A DNA stretch of 7,456 nt from Spirochaetales bacterium (GCA_015657395.1 JADLKI010000008.1:395322-402777), one strand, 5' to 3'; shown: positions 1 to 6,470, counted from the first letter of the stretch. Program-made: numbers and translations. The notes: generated by a model from the sequence alone, not told the origin.

Positions 1-333
1 GCTATAGAAGGCATTTCTTCCGGCTATGGTTTTTCCGGCATCGTCGTCGCCCTTTTCGGAGGTCTACATCCTGGAGGAATCATCCCCGCCGCTCTGTTCT
101 TCGGTGTTCTGCTTGTCGGTACCGACATGACTCAGCGCATTATGTCGATTCCGGCCAATATGGTGTCTGTCCTTCAGGGCGCGGTCATATTGAGCATCAT
201 TTCCGCGAAGATGGTCATCAACGATCCTTATGCCAGGGAAAAGTTCGCGCGCCGGTTTTTGCGCTTCAGGGGCCATCCTGGCGGACAGAGAGCAGGGGAT
301 GAAGAAAGCGGGAAAGTCGAGGCGAAGCGATGA
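1..333 (+). CDS. Nucleoside-type ABC transporter permease, C-terminal part (YufP/NupP-like)
   Basis: This is the last 110 codons of a membrane permease that begins before the window; the frame is open from base 1 to the TGA at 331-333. The visible part has the GYGFSGIVVALFGGLHPGG segment followed by two hydrophobic stretches and a basic, charged tail. That GYG..I.VAL.G...P.G pattern is typical of the first permease of BMP-dependent nucleoside importers (YufP/NupP, BPD_transp_2 family), where two permeases form the inner-membrane channel and an ATPase and a BMP lipoprotein complete the system. The stop overlaps the next gene's start (ATGA), which fits a coupled operon. The ATPase and binding protein, if present, would lie upstream outside the window. 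Substrate (purine nucleoside or other) is inferred from family only. Confidence 0.88.
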   Translation, partial: AIEGISSGYGFSGIVVALFGGLHPGGIIPAALFFGVLLVGTDMTQRIMSIPANMVSVLQGAVILSIISAKMVINDPYAREKFARRFLRFRGHPGGQRAGDEESGKVEAKR

Positions 334-1280
334 CACTATTCAATATTGTTCTCAATATTCTCTCTATCGGCATTCCTTTCTCGGTATCGCTTCTTTTGGC
401 GTCGCTGGGCGAAATGTTTAACCAGAGAGCCGGCATCTTCAATCTCGGATGCGAAGGTATCATGTCGATGGGAGCCTTCCTGGGCTTTATATGTGCGTAC
501 TATCTTCAGAATACCGCCATGACACCCTATGCAAACCTCATGGGAATAATTGTGGCCGGAGTCGCCGGGGCCCTTTTCGGTTTGCTGTTTGCACTTGCCA
601 CCGTCACCTTTCATGCCCCGCAGGGGATTGCGGGCATTGGCCTGCAGATGCTCGGCACAGGCACGGCGGGCACGCTTTTCAGACACTTCGTTGGAGGAGT
701 GGCAGGGGCTCCCGGACTTCCCAACTGTCCGATTCCTTTTCTGTCGAAAATTCCGTTCATTGGTCCCGTCTTTTTCAATATGAACATACTGGCCTACATC
801 GCCTTTCTTTTTGTCCCCTTGAGCCACTATATCCTCTTCAAGACCCCCTGGGGCCTCAAGGTGCGTGCCGTGGGCACCTCTCCCCGCCCGGCCGATACAA
901 TGGCCATAAACGTACAGCGCACGAGATACCAGGCGCTGGCGGTGGGTGGTTTATTCGCCGGCATTGCCGGGGCTTATCTTTCCCTTGGCCAGGCCAAAAT
1001 GTTCGCCGACGATATCGTCGCGGGGCGCGGTTTCATCGCGGTTGCCCTCGTTTACTTCGGCGGTTGGGACCCCTACCGGATTCTCGGAGGAAGTCTTTTG
1101 TTCAGCATAGCGCAATCTCTGCAGCTCTCGATTCAGGTCCTGGGGATCAAGTTCCCCTACGAATTTGCGGTTATGTTTCCCTATGTACTGGTGATTGTTG
1201 TTCTGGCATTCACGCGGAGCTCTGCCATCAAGGGTCCCGCCGAGCTGGGACTTCCCTATGACCGCGAAAAACGGATATAG
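330..1280 (+). CDS. Nucleoside-type ABC transporter permease (YufQ/NupQ-like)
   Basis: A complete 316-residue inner-membrane permease, about the usual size for the second permease of BMP-type nucleoside importers. Family signatures seen: GEMFNQRAGIFNLGCEGIM at residues 27-45, the cytoplasmic loop TPWGLKVRAVGTSPRPADT at 172-190 that probably contacts the ATPase, and GRGFIAVALVYFGGWDP at 232-248. Hydrophobic segments are spread over the whole length, roughly 5-25, 43-60, 68-92, 150-170, 203-220, 235-262 and 278-294. The ATG at 330 overlaps the previous stop by four bases and has a GAGG at 319-322, supporting translational coupling. It is the last gene of this transcription unit in view. No strong terminator is visible between it and the regulator at 1360. 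Substrate specificity cannot be read from the sequence. Confidence 0.92.
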   Translation: MTLFNIVLNILSIGIPFSVSLLLASLGEMFNQRAGIFNLGCEGIMSMGAFLGFICAYYLQNTAMTPYANLMGIIVAGVAGALFGLLFALATVTFHAPQGIAGIGLQMLGTGTAGTLFRHFVGGVAGAPGLPNCPIPFLSKIPFIGPVFFNMNILAYIAFLFVPLSHYILFKTPWGLKVRAVGTSPRPADTMAINVQRTRYQALAVGGLFAGIAGAYLSLGQAKMFADDIVAGRGFIAVALVYFGGWDPYRILGGSLLFSIAQSLQLSIQVLGIKFPYEFAVMFPYVLVIVVLAFTRSSAIKGPAELGLPYDREKRI

Positions 1281-1312
1281 AGGCGAGGAAGTCCAGTGCT
1301 TTTCCATAAGGC

Positions 1313-1340
1313 TTGTTGATTCTTTTTTCGGCAGTATAAT
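1313..1340 (+). promoter_or_regulatory. Candidate sigma-70-type promoter for the GntR regulator
   Basis: TTGTTG at 1313-1318 and a perfect TATAAT at 1335-1340 are separated by 16 bp. They lie in the 79-bp gap before the regulator's ATG at 1360, giving a very short leader with GAGGA at 1352-1356. The -10 match is strong and the -35 fair (4 of 6). No clear FadR-type operator palindrome was found nearby, so autoregulation is possible but not shown. Confidence 0.5.
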
Positions 1341-1359
1341 AATCATAGAATGAGGAATT

Positions 1360-2060
1360 ATGTATACGAACCTGTCGTCTGAAAAACAGCGGTCGCAGGA
1401 GGTCGCCTCCCACATCAAGGAACTCATCCGCGACGAGAAACTGAAGCCGGGCGAAAAACTTCCCAACGAGCTCGAGCTCTGCGCACTCTTCTCCGTTTCC
1501 CGTCCGACCGTCAGGGAGGCGGTCAAGGCGCTCGTCTCGCAGGGCATCATTGAGATCCGCCGGGGCAAAGGCACCTATGTTTCGCAGGAACCCGGCATCG
1601 CGGAAGATCCTCTGGGGCTGGACTTCATCACTACGCCCAACCTCCGTCTCACCCTCATCGAGGCACGTCTCATCATAGAGCCCGGTGCCGCCCGCCTCGC
1701 CGCGCAGAAGGCCGACGACAACGACATCGCGAAGATAGCTGCGAGCGTTAAGGCGATGGAAGAAGTCGTCTATCAGCATAAGGTGGAGATACACACTGAA
1801 CTCGATTTCCACAGGAGCATCGCCGAGGCGACGAGAAACCCCGTCATCATGCGCATCATCCCCATCATCATGGAATCGATCGTGAAGACGTACCGGGATG
1901 CCCCCGGACAAGCGAGGACCATCGCCACGCCTTTGAGGAGCATAAAGTCATCTATGAAGCGATCGCCGCCCGCGATCCGGAGAGGTCCTACGACGCGATG
2001 CAGAGTCATCTCGAGGCGAGCTACAGGCGGACCATTGCAAAGCAGGTCTCTAGGGCGTAG
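1360..2060 (+). pseudogene. GntR/FadR-family transcriptional regulator (FCD domain), frameshifted
   Basis: The N-terminal winged helix-turn-helix of a GntR regulator is intact: residues 8-76 include LPNELELCALFSVSRPTVRE and the wing RRGKGTYVS. An all-helical FCD ligand-binding domain starts near residue 95, with the ELDFHRSIAEATRN motif at 147-160 holding part of the expected metal site. The open frame from 1360 runs on to 2151, but past about residue 183 it is arginine-rich and unlike the family. In the -1 frame, from 1914 to the TAG at 2058-2060, the DNA reads EDHRHAFEEHKVIYEAIAARDPE followed by AMQSHLEASYRR, a textbook FCD ending with the two remaining expected metal histidines. Joined, the protein would be 233 residues, normal for the family. 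A lost base near the C run at 1901-1905 explains it; mutation and sequencing error cannot be separated here. Targets could be the ABC operon or the tct genes. Confidence 0.85.
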
Positions 2061-2085
2061 ATCAGACCGTCTTTTTCTTTTTTTT
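2045..2085 (+). terminator. Candidate terminator of the regulator gene, overlapping the tctA 3' end
   Basis: GGTCT at 2045-2049 can pair with AGACC at 2064-2068 across a 14-nt loop, followed by a T-rich tract (2070-2085, interrupted by one C). The stem is short (5 bp), so its strength is uncertain, but position just at the corrected stop (2058-2060) and the long T tract fit a terminator. The T tract is the reverse side of the lysine codons at the end of tctA. Confidence 0.45.
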
Positions 2086-3546
2086 GAATATCCCGAGCGA
2101 ATAGACCAGAGACGCCAGAGCGAAGGCATAGAACATGAGCGAGAGGGGTGAGCGCACCAGCACCGTCCAGTCTCCGTGTGAGATGATCAGCGCCTTGCCG
2201 AGTTCCTGCTCGGCGATCGGTCCCAGAATGAGGCCCAGTATCACCGAAGGCGCCGAAAAACCGTATTTCTTCATGAAATAACCGACGATCCCGAACACGA
2301 AGGCGAGTCCCACGTCATAGACGCTGTTGCCCAGGGAATAGGCGCCCAGAAGGCAGAAGCAGAGGATCACGGGGTAGAGGACGCCGAGAGGCACCCTGAG
2401 AATGAGGTTCGATGCGCGGATGCTTAGGTACCCCAGGACCAGCATGAGGAACTGCGCGAGCATGAATCCGACAAAAAGATCGGTGACGATCTGGGGTGAC
2501 TGGGAGAAAAGGAGAGGTCCCGGCTGGACCCCGATGATCATGAGGGCGCCCAGCATGACAGAGGTCACGACATCGCCGGGGATCCCCAGGGTGAGGAGGG
2601 GAATCATCGCGCCGCCCGTCGTGGCGTTGTTGGCCGCTTCAGGCGCCGCCACGCCCGCAAGCGCGCCTTTGCCAAAGGACTCCGGGTCCTTCGAGAACCG
2701 CTTGGTCTCGTTGTAGGCCATGAATGAGGCGATGGCGCCTCCGGTCGCCGGGATGATTCCGATGATCGTTCCGAGGACGGAAGAGCCGAGTATGACCTTC
2801 CAAAGCCCCTTCATCTCCTTCCGCGTGGGCATGATGGATCCAATCTTGTGTTTTTTCGAAAGCTGGATGATCTTGCCTTCGCTGAAGAGTTCCAGTTGAG
2901 TCAGGACTTCGGAAATGGCGAAGAGTCCGATGAGTACGGGCATCATGGAGAAGCCCGTGAGGAATCGGGTAACGCCGAAGGTGAAGCGCTCCGTGCCCAA
3001 CGTAGGATTCAGTCCGACCATCGAGAGGAGAAGTCCCAGAAAACCCGAGAGCAGGCCTTTCGTGAGGGATGAGGAAGAGACGCTCGCCATGATGGTGAGG
3101 CCGAAGATCATGAGAGCGAAATATTCGGAGGGGCCGAATTTCAGGGCGATCTTCGCAAGCTGAGGTGCGAGGAAGATGAGGCAGAGCGTGGAGAAGATGC
3201 CGCCCATTGTCGAAGCTACCAGGGCGGTACCCATGGCCTTGCCCGCCTGCCCCTTTTTCGCGAGCGGATAGCCGTCCAGAACGGTCGCGGCCGCCGAAGG
3301 GGTACCGGGCGTCGAAACCAGAATACTCGTGATGGAGCCTCCGAACATCGATCCGCAGAAGAGGCCGCTCATCATGATGAGCGCCGACGGAGGATCTATG
3401 TAGATGAGGAAAGGCAGCATCAAAATGATGCCCGTCGAGCCCGACAGCCCGGGAATCGCGCCGACGATGATTCCGGCTGCAACACCGATGATGAGGAAGT
3501 GCAGATTGCCGAGGACATAGACCAGCGCGTTGATTATTCCCGCCAT
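2062..3546 (-). CDS. tctA: Tripartite tricarboxylate transporter, large membrane subunit TctA
   Basis: TctA is the large channel subunit (about 10-12 membrane helices) of a secondary, binding-protein-dependent carboxylate importer. Starting at the ATG at 3546 gives 494 residues, normal for the family. Signatures: AAGIIVGAIPGLSGSTGI at 23-40, FGGSITSILVSTPGTPSAAA at 68-87, DGYPLAKKGQAGKAMGTA at 91-108, IPATGGAIASFMAYNETKRFS at 265-285, GVAAPEAANNATTGGAMIP at 298-316 and LGIPGDVVTSVMLGAL at 320-335. An upstream in-frame start at 3624 is rejected because the 26 extra residues are not membrane-like and an AGGAGG SD lies 6 nt before the ATG at 3546. It follows tctB by 13 bp in the same operon and ends tail-to-tail, one base from the corrected stop of the GntR gene. 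The C-terminus is lysine-rich (KKKKKTV). The substrate is unknown; family members carry citrate, other di- and tricarboxylates and aromatic acids. Confidence 0.95.
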   Translation of the reverse strand: MAGIINALVYVLGNLHFLIIGVAAGIIVGAIPGLSGSTGIILMLPFLIYIDPPSALIMMSGLFCGSMFGGSITSILVSTPGTPSAAATVLDGYPLAKKGQAGKAMGTALVASTMGGIFSTLCLIFLAPQLAKIALKFGPSEYFALMIFGLTIMASVSSSSLTKGLLSGFLGLLLSMVGLNPTLGTERFTFGVTRFLTGFSMMPVLIGLFAISEVLTQLELFSEGKIIQLSKKHKIGSIMPTRKEMKGLWKVILGSSVLGTIIGIIPATGGAIASFMAYNETKRFSKDPESFGKGALAGVAAPEAANNATTGGAMIPLLTLGIPGDVVTSVMLGALMIIGVQPGPLLFSQSPQIVTDLFVGFMLAQFLMLVLGYLSIRASNLILRVPLGVLYPVILCFCLLGAYSLGNSVYDVGLAFVFGIVGYFMKKYGFSAPSVILGLILGPIAEQELGKALIISHGDWTVLVRSPLSLMFYAFALASLVYSLGIFKKKKKTV

Positions 3547-3559
3547 GGAAGACCTCCTC

Positions 3560-4108
3560 TCACCAGATGACCGAGCGCGGCAGGGGCACGCGGAAGACGG
3601 TCCGGAAGACCCAGTACAGGGCAATCGATACCAGTGCCGACACGGCGACGATCTTGAGCGGCTTGCGTTCGCCGAAGAGCAGCATCGTCAGCGCCATCAG
3701 GAGGGGCGTGACGACGATGTAGCCCAATGGTTCAAGGGCAAAGACATAGATCAGCATCCCGGCGGCCAGAGCGATGAGTTTCAGCGCCGTCGTCCCGCGC
3801 GGCAAGGTTTTCGCGGGAGGGTTCTTTGTCCGCTTCTGTTTCAGGAAACCCTGGGCCACCAGCGTCGCGGAGAGCGCAAACGTGGAGAAAATGACGACAA
3901 AAGGGTATACCCTGGGATTGATGCCGATGCTCGATTTGGGGAAGGAGAGAGTCCCGATAAAAAAGAGAATGGCGAGAGCCCCGGCGATAAGGCCGCACAC
4001 AATATCGATCTTGCCCATGTTGGCGAAAACCTCCGGTTCCTTGAGCGTCTGGAAAAGGTTTACCTTGGGTCTCGTGACCGGCGGCGCGGGCCTGCCGGTC
4101 ACGGCCAA
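3560..4108 (-). CDS. tctB: Tripartite tricarboxylate transporter, small membrane subunit TctB
   Basis: TctB is the small, poorly conserved membrane subunit that pairs with TctA. The core begins at MGKIDIVCGLIAGALAILFFIGTLSFP and shows four hydrophobic segments (about residues 36-52, 64-85, 106-125 and 131-170 counted from the TTG start). This pattern and its place between tctC and tctA define it better than sequence motifs do. The start is uncertain. TTG at 4108 gives 182 residues and lies 3 bp after the tctC stop but has no good SD. ATG at 4018 gives 152 residues and has GGAGG upstream, with rather long 11-nt spacing. Both lengths fall within the family's range. The N-terminal extension (about residues 1-30) is hydrophilic with several prolines. 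It ends 13 bp before tctA. Confidence 0.85.
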   Translation of the reverse strand: MAVTGRPAPPVTRPKVNLFQTLKEPEVFANMGKIDIVCGLIAGALAILFFIGTLSFPKSSIGINPRVYPFVVIFSTFALSATLVAQGFLKQKRTKNPPAKTLPRGTTALKLIALAAGMLIYVFALEPLGYIVVTPLLMALTMLLFGERKPLKIVAVSALVSIALYWVFRTVFRVPLPRSVIW

Positions 4109-4111
4109 GTC

Positions 4112-5083
4112 TCAATATTTACTGCCCAATTTGTTCTCTTTCACGATTTTCATGTAGTAGGCGTCTTCCTTCTGTATAAGCTTCCTGAAATCCTCGGTAT
4201 TGCGGTAATCGAGAAGAAGCCCCGATTGCGCGGCGAGCTTGATGAACTCGGGGTCCGCCATCGCCGCCTTGAAGGCGTCGTGGAGAATTTTGATCCGCGC
4301 CGGATCGGTTCCCTTCGGCGCCGCGAGCCCGCGCCACTGTCCCATGGCGAAGTCGTAGCCGAGCTCCATAGCCGTCGGATAATCGGGGAATTCCGCGAGG
4401 CGTTTTTCCGAAAAGACGCCCAGGCATTTCAGCTGGCCGGCCTCGAGCTGCGGTACGCCCTCGGGAGGCCCGCAGGTGATTACATCCACCTGGCCGGCGA
4501 CCGCCGCCGTGACCGCCGGAGCTCCGCCCGAGTAAGGCACGTGGTTGAACTTGACGCCGGCTGAGGACTCAAAGGCCAGGGCGATCATGTGCGTCCCGCC
4601 GCCCGCGCCCGCGTTGCCGAGGTTGATCCTTCCGGGCCTCTTTTTCGCGTCTTCCACCAAATCCTTCAGAGTATTATACGGCGAAGACGCTGGGGCCAGA
4701 AACCAGACGGGCGCCATCACGACGTTCAGTATGGGTTCGAAACTGTTGGCGTCGTAGGGTGTCTTCTGCATGTGCGTGATGGTGATGGAGGGTGTCGCCC
4801 AGGCGACGAGATAATAGCCGTCGGCCTTCTTCGTCATGGCCTCGACATAGCCCGGAACCGCCGCCCCGCCCGGCTTGTTGGTGACAAGGATAGGGACACC
4901 CAGATATTTCTGGATGACCGGCGAAAAGATGCGAACCATAAGGTCAGTGGCCCCTCCAGCCGACCAGGGCACCATGATCTCGATCTCCCTTTCGGGGAAT
5001 TTTCCCTTTGTCTGCGCTCCGGCGCACAGCGAAGCGAGAAGAAAAAGCGCGGAAATGAAGAGTACCAGTTTCCTCATTTTCAT
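4112..5083 (-). CDS. tctC: Tripartite tricarboxylate transporter substrate-binding protein TctC (Bug family)
   Basis: This periplasmic binding protein captures the carboxylate substrate and delivers it to TctAB. It has 323 residues, normal for the family. Residues 1-23 form a signal peptide: basic MKMRK start, hydrophobic core, AGA-Q cleavage site. The cysteine at 20 does not sit in a proper lipobox. Bug-family signatures: IEIMVPWSAGGATDLMVR at 34-51, NKPGGAAVPGYVEAM at 69-83, GNAGAGGGTHMIA at 157-169, FNHVPYSGGAPAVTAAVAGQVD at 179-200 and QWRGLAAPKGTDP at 249-261. The acidic residue usual for an acid-binding Bug loop could not be assigned. An AGGAGG SD lies 8 nt before the ATG. Upstream, an IS110-family element ends inside this SD, so only about 14 bp of native leader remain; expression may now depend on read-through from the element. 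Confidence 0.95.
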   Translation of the reverse strand: MKMRKLVLFISALFLLASLCAGAQTKGKFPEREIEIMVPWSAGGATDLMVRIFSPVIQKYLGVPILVTNKPGGAAVPGYVEAMTKKADGYYLVAWATPSITITHMQKTPYDANSFEPILNVVMAPVWFLAPASSPYNTLKDLVEDAKKRPGRINLGNAGAGGGTHMIALAFESSAGVKFNHVPYSGGAPAVTAAVAGQVDVITCGPPEGVPQLEAGQLKCLGVFSEKRLAEFPDYPTAMELGYDFAMGQWRGLAAPKGTDPARIKILHDAFKAAMADPEFIKLAAQSGLLLDYRNTEDFRKLIQKEDAYYMKIVKENKLGSKY

Positions 5084-5091
5084 ATTAAAGA

Positions 5092-5097
5092 CCTCCT
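5092..5097 (-). promoter_or_regulatory. Shine-Dalgarno of tctC and right boundary core of the insertion sequence
   Basis: AGGAGG (minus strand), 8 nt before the tctC start, is identical to 6471-6476 at the other end of the element. The exact cut lies somewhere within these six bases. The SD remains complete after insertion because the shared core is kept. Confidence 0.7.
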
Positions 5098-5106
5098 ATA
5101 AAACAT
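5098..5106. repeat. Subterminal inverted repeat, right end of IS
   Basis: ATAAAACAT on the plus strand, the exact inverse of 6458-6466. It touches the AGGAGG core directly, whereas the left copy is separated from its core by four bases (AGTG). Unequal spacing outside subterminal repeats is a known feature of the related IS1111 group. Confidence 0.65.
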
Positions 5107-5121
5107 CAACCCCCAGGTTGA
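5106..5121 (-). repeat. Hairpin in the right end of IS
   Basis: On the minus strand TCAACC-TGGG-GGTTGA forms a 6-bp stem with a 4-nt loop, followed by TGTTTTAT. It could act as a weak terminator of transposase transcription just before tctC or be part of the end-recognition sequence. It contains most of the TTGATG box discussed under the junction promoter. Confidence 0.4.
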
Positions 5122-5142
5122 CTCCAGATCAAATATTGTTCA

Positions 5143-5157
5143 CTCGGCCAGGCCGAG
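5143..5157 (-). repeat. Perfect 15-bp palindrome directly after the transposase stop
   Basis: CTCGGCC-T-GGCCGAG (minus strand) begins one base after the transposase stop codon (TAA, 5159-5161). As RNA it can form a 5- or 6-bp GC-rich hairpin. No T run follows, so a classic intrinsic terminator is doubtful; mRNA protection is possible. Confidence 0.45.
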
Positions 5158-5158
5158 A

Positions 5159-6256
5159 TTATGCACTTAACGTGACTGTAGAAGTCCGCATGGATTTCGC
5201 TCCACTTTCCAACTTCCTGTCAGTCATCAAGCTCACATTAAATTCCTCCCCCCTCGTCAACATTACCCACACTATCCTCGACAGCTTCCTTGCCGTCGCA
5301 ATGATCGACTTCCCCGATCCCTTCACCCTCTTCATCGCTTCATACCGTTCCATCAGTCGCCACGAGGCACTCTGTCGACTTCGCCGAATGCCCATCACCA
5401 GCTGCACAAAGGCAGTCCGCAGCTCTTCAGGACCACGTTTCGTTATCCTGCCGTAATGCTCCGTCTCATTCGAACACTGAACCCAAGGTGCCAATCCCGC
5501 ATAGGAGGCATACTTCTTATGATTCGCAAATCGCTGTATATCGTCCGTGTACGCACGAATGCTACTCGCCGTGATAGGCCCGCAGCCGGGAATCGTCTGT
5601 AATAACTCTACCACCTTATCTCCTGCCACCAGCTTCTCTATCTCACCCTCGATCGCCTTGACGTTTTCACTCAGCCGGTCTATCGTTGCAACCAGCGGTT
5701 GGACTACGAGTCCGTTTCCCGCTCCTGCGAGGGTGTCCAGAATCTTCTGGCGCCCTCGCGTGCTTTGCAGGCTCGCCTTCGTGTCTTTCATCCCCATGGA
5801 TACCAACAATCCGTGAATCTGGTTCTTCACCGTCACCCGTGCCCTCACCAACGTGCTTCGCACTTTCAATAGCCGCCTGAGGTGCTCACTTGCCTCCGAA
5901 CACAATCTCGACTCCGGCAGCATATCCTTCGACAGAAACTCGGCGATGGTCGCCGCGTCATGCTTATCCGTCTTCTTCACCGACTCGTGGATCACTTTGA
6001 ACTTCATCGTGTTGATGACGATGACCGGATACCCCTTCTCTTCCATCCGGTGCTTGAAGTACCTCGTGTTCCCCGTCGACTCAACGCCGATCCGAACATC
6101 ATGGCCGCTCCGCGTCCACGCTCCCAGCTTCCGTAAAAACGTCATGTACCCTTCTTCGTTGGTCAGATACTGCCCATTGACTCCCAACTTCTCTTCTCCT
6201 CGCGCGTACACCGTGAACTGCGTCGTGTGCAGATCCACTCCGATATCTATCCTCAT
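5159..6256 (-). CDS. IS110-family transposase (DEDD/RuvC-like recombinase)
   Basis: The enzyme recombines the element's ends with a target, in this family guided by a bridge RNA from the same element. Starting at ATG 6256 gives 365 residues, a typical length. A start at 6304 is rejected because a purine-rich SD (GGAGGAGAGGGA, 6257-6268) directly precedes ATG 6256 and the family N-terminus is MRIDIGVD. The N-terminal RuvC-like domain shows candidate DEDD residues D8 (GVDLHTTQ), E59 (IGVESTGN), D97 and D100 (KKTDKHDA). A coiled-coil-like middle region spans about 120-215. The C-terminal Transposase_20 domain has IPGCGPITASSIRAY at 222-236, HKKYASYAGLAPWVQ at 246-260 and YGRITKRG at 268-275. The conserved catalytic serine is probably in the segment around 251-262, but needs alignment. 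No frameshift or stop is seen. It lies in the same direction as both neighbours. Confidence 0.95.
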   Translation of the reverse strand: MRIDIGVDLHTTQFTVYARGEEKLGVNGQYLTNEEGYMTFLRKLGAWTRSGHDVRIGVESTGNTRYFKHRMEEKGYPVIVINTMKFKVIHESVKKTDKHDAATIAEFLSKDMLPESRLCSEASEHLRRLLKVRSTLVRARVTVKNQIHGLLVSMGMKDTKASLQSTRGRQKILDTLAGAGNGLVVQPLVATIDRLSENVKAIEGEIEKLVAGDKVVELLQTIPGCGPITASSIRAYTDDIQRFANHKKYASYAGLAPWVQCSNETEHYGRITKRGPEELRTAFVQLVMGIRRSRQSASWRLMERYEAMKRVKGSGKSIIATARKLSRIVWVMLTRGEEFNVSLMTDRKLESGAKSMRTSTVTLSA

Positions 6257-6287
6257 TCCCTCTCCTCCATCCGGAGTCGGGTCGTTT

Positions 6288-6310
6288 CGGCGATGAAGCT
6301 CCATTCTCCT
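6288..6310. repeat. Imperfect 23-nt direct repeat, copy in the donor loop
   Basis: On the plus strand this reads CGGCGA-TG-AAGCTC-CATTCTCCT. The second copy at 6339-6361 is identical except that TG is absent and TT is inserted later. The offset is 51 bp. The two copies fall in equivalent positions of the two putative bridge-RNA loops. Confidence 0.7.
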
Positions 6311-6338
6311 ATCCGACCTCGCAGGTCATTGAATGATG

Positions 6339-6361
6339 CGGCGAAAGCTCTTCATTCTCCT
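6339..6361. repeat. Imperfect 23-nt direct repeat, copy in the target loop
   Basis: Plus strand CGGCGA-AAGCTC-TT-CATTCTCCT, the partner of 6288-6310. On the RNA strand it spans most of the AAGGAG guide and the 5' arm and loop of the inner hairpin. Confidence 0.7.
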
Positions 6362-6457
6362 TCCCGGTCTTTTTTGACCATTCATCATGACGAACTTTTG
6401 CCTTCCCGTCCCGGATGCTCTCCGTGACAGTGTATTCTTTCTCGCCGCTGCTTCCTA

Positions 6458-6466
6458 ATGTTTTAT
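6458..6466. repeat. Subterminal inverted repeat, left end of IS
   Basis: ATGTTTTAT on the plus strand, exact inverse of 5098-5106. It lies four bases inside the AGGAGG core copy at 6471-6476 and contains the TAAAAC sequence (minus strand, 6460-6465) proposed as the -10 half of a circle-junction promoter. Confidence 0.65.
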
Positions 6467-6470
6467 CACT

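Larger units (their letters stand above)
6271..6453 (-). ncRNA. Candidate bridge RNA of the IS110 element
   Basis: The noncoding region between the left end and the transposase can form the three-part plan known for IS110 bridge RNAs. A 5' hairpin: GTC/GAC and CGGA/TCCG around a GAGCA loop (6408-6428). A first internal loop: AAGGAG (6357-6362), hairpin GAATGA/TCATTC (6352-6357 with 6331-6336), then GACCT (6323-6327), with GACC/GGTC (6366-6369 with 6315-6318) as a possible outer stem. A second loop: ATAGGAG (6306-6312) and ACTCC (6273-6277), with an optional GGTCG/CGACC stem (6314-6318 with 6280-6284). The guides fit target and donor respectively. Ends are estimates: the 5' end from the junction promoter, the 3' end before the transposase SD. 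About 183 nt, close to the published IS621 bridge RNA. Folding was done by eye and alternatives exist. Confidence 0.6.

Noticed and set aside
1296..1330. Possible terminator after the ABC permease (T run at 1322-1328)
   Set aside because: The preceding bases give only a bulged 3-4 bp stem, and the T run lies between the -35 and -10 boxes of the regulator promoter.
1773..2129. Minus-strand 118-codon frame opposite the GntR gene
   Set aside because: It is a shadow of the FCD domain, rich in Met and Arg, and overlaps the end of tctA.
3530..4564. A 344-codon open frame on the plus strand opposite tctB and tctC
   Set aside because: It is antisense to three well-recognised genes, its product is Arg/Asp/Glu/Gly-rich without family features, and such frames arise from codon bias in GC-rich DNA.
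5084..5135. Outward promoter in the IS right end driving tctC
   Set aside because: TTGATG has only AATATG, overlapping the start codon, at a 17-bp spacing; TTGATC has no -10 box at normal spacing.
6366..6372. AAAGACC as the right target guide (complementary to GGTCTTT in the tctC leader, 7 nt)
   Set aside because: The match is longer than GACCT, but it precedes the left guide, opposite to the known order, and its GACC is also part of a GGTC-A6-GACC hairpin. It is kept only as an alternative.
5853..6427. Plus-strand open frames opposite the transposase and its left noncoding region
   Set aside because: The transposase on the other strand explains the coding part; the products show no domain and have no convincing SD.
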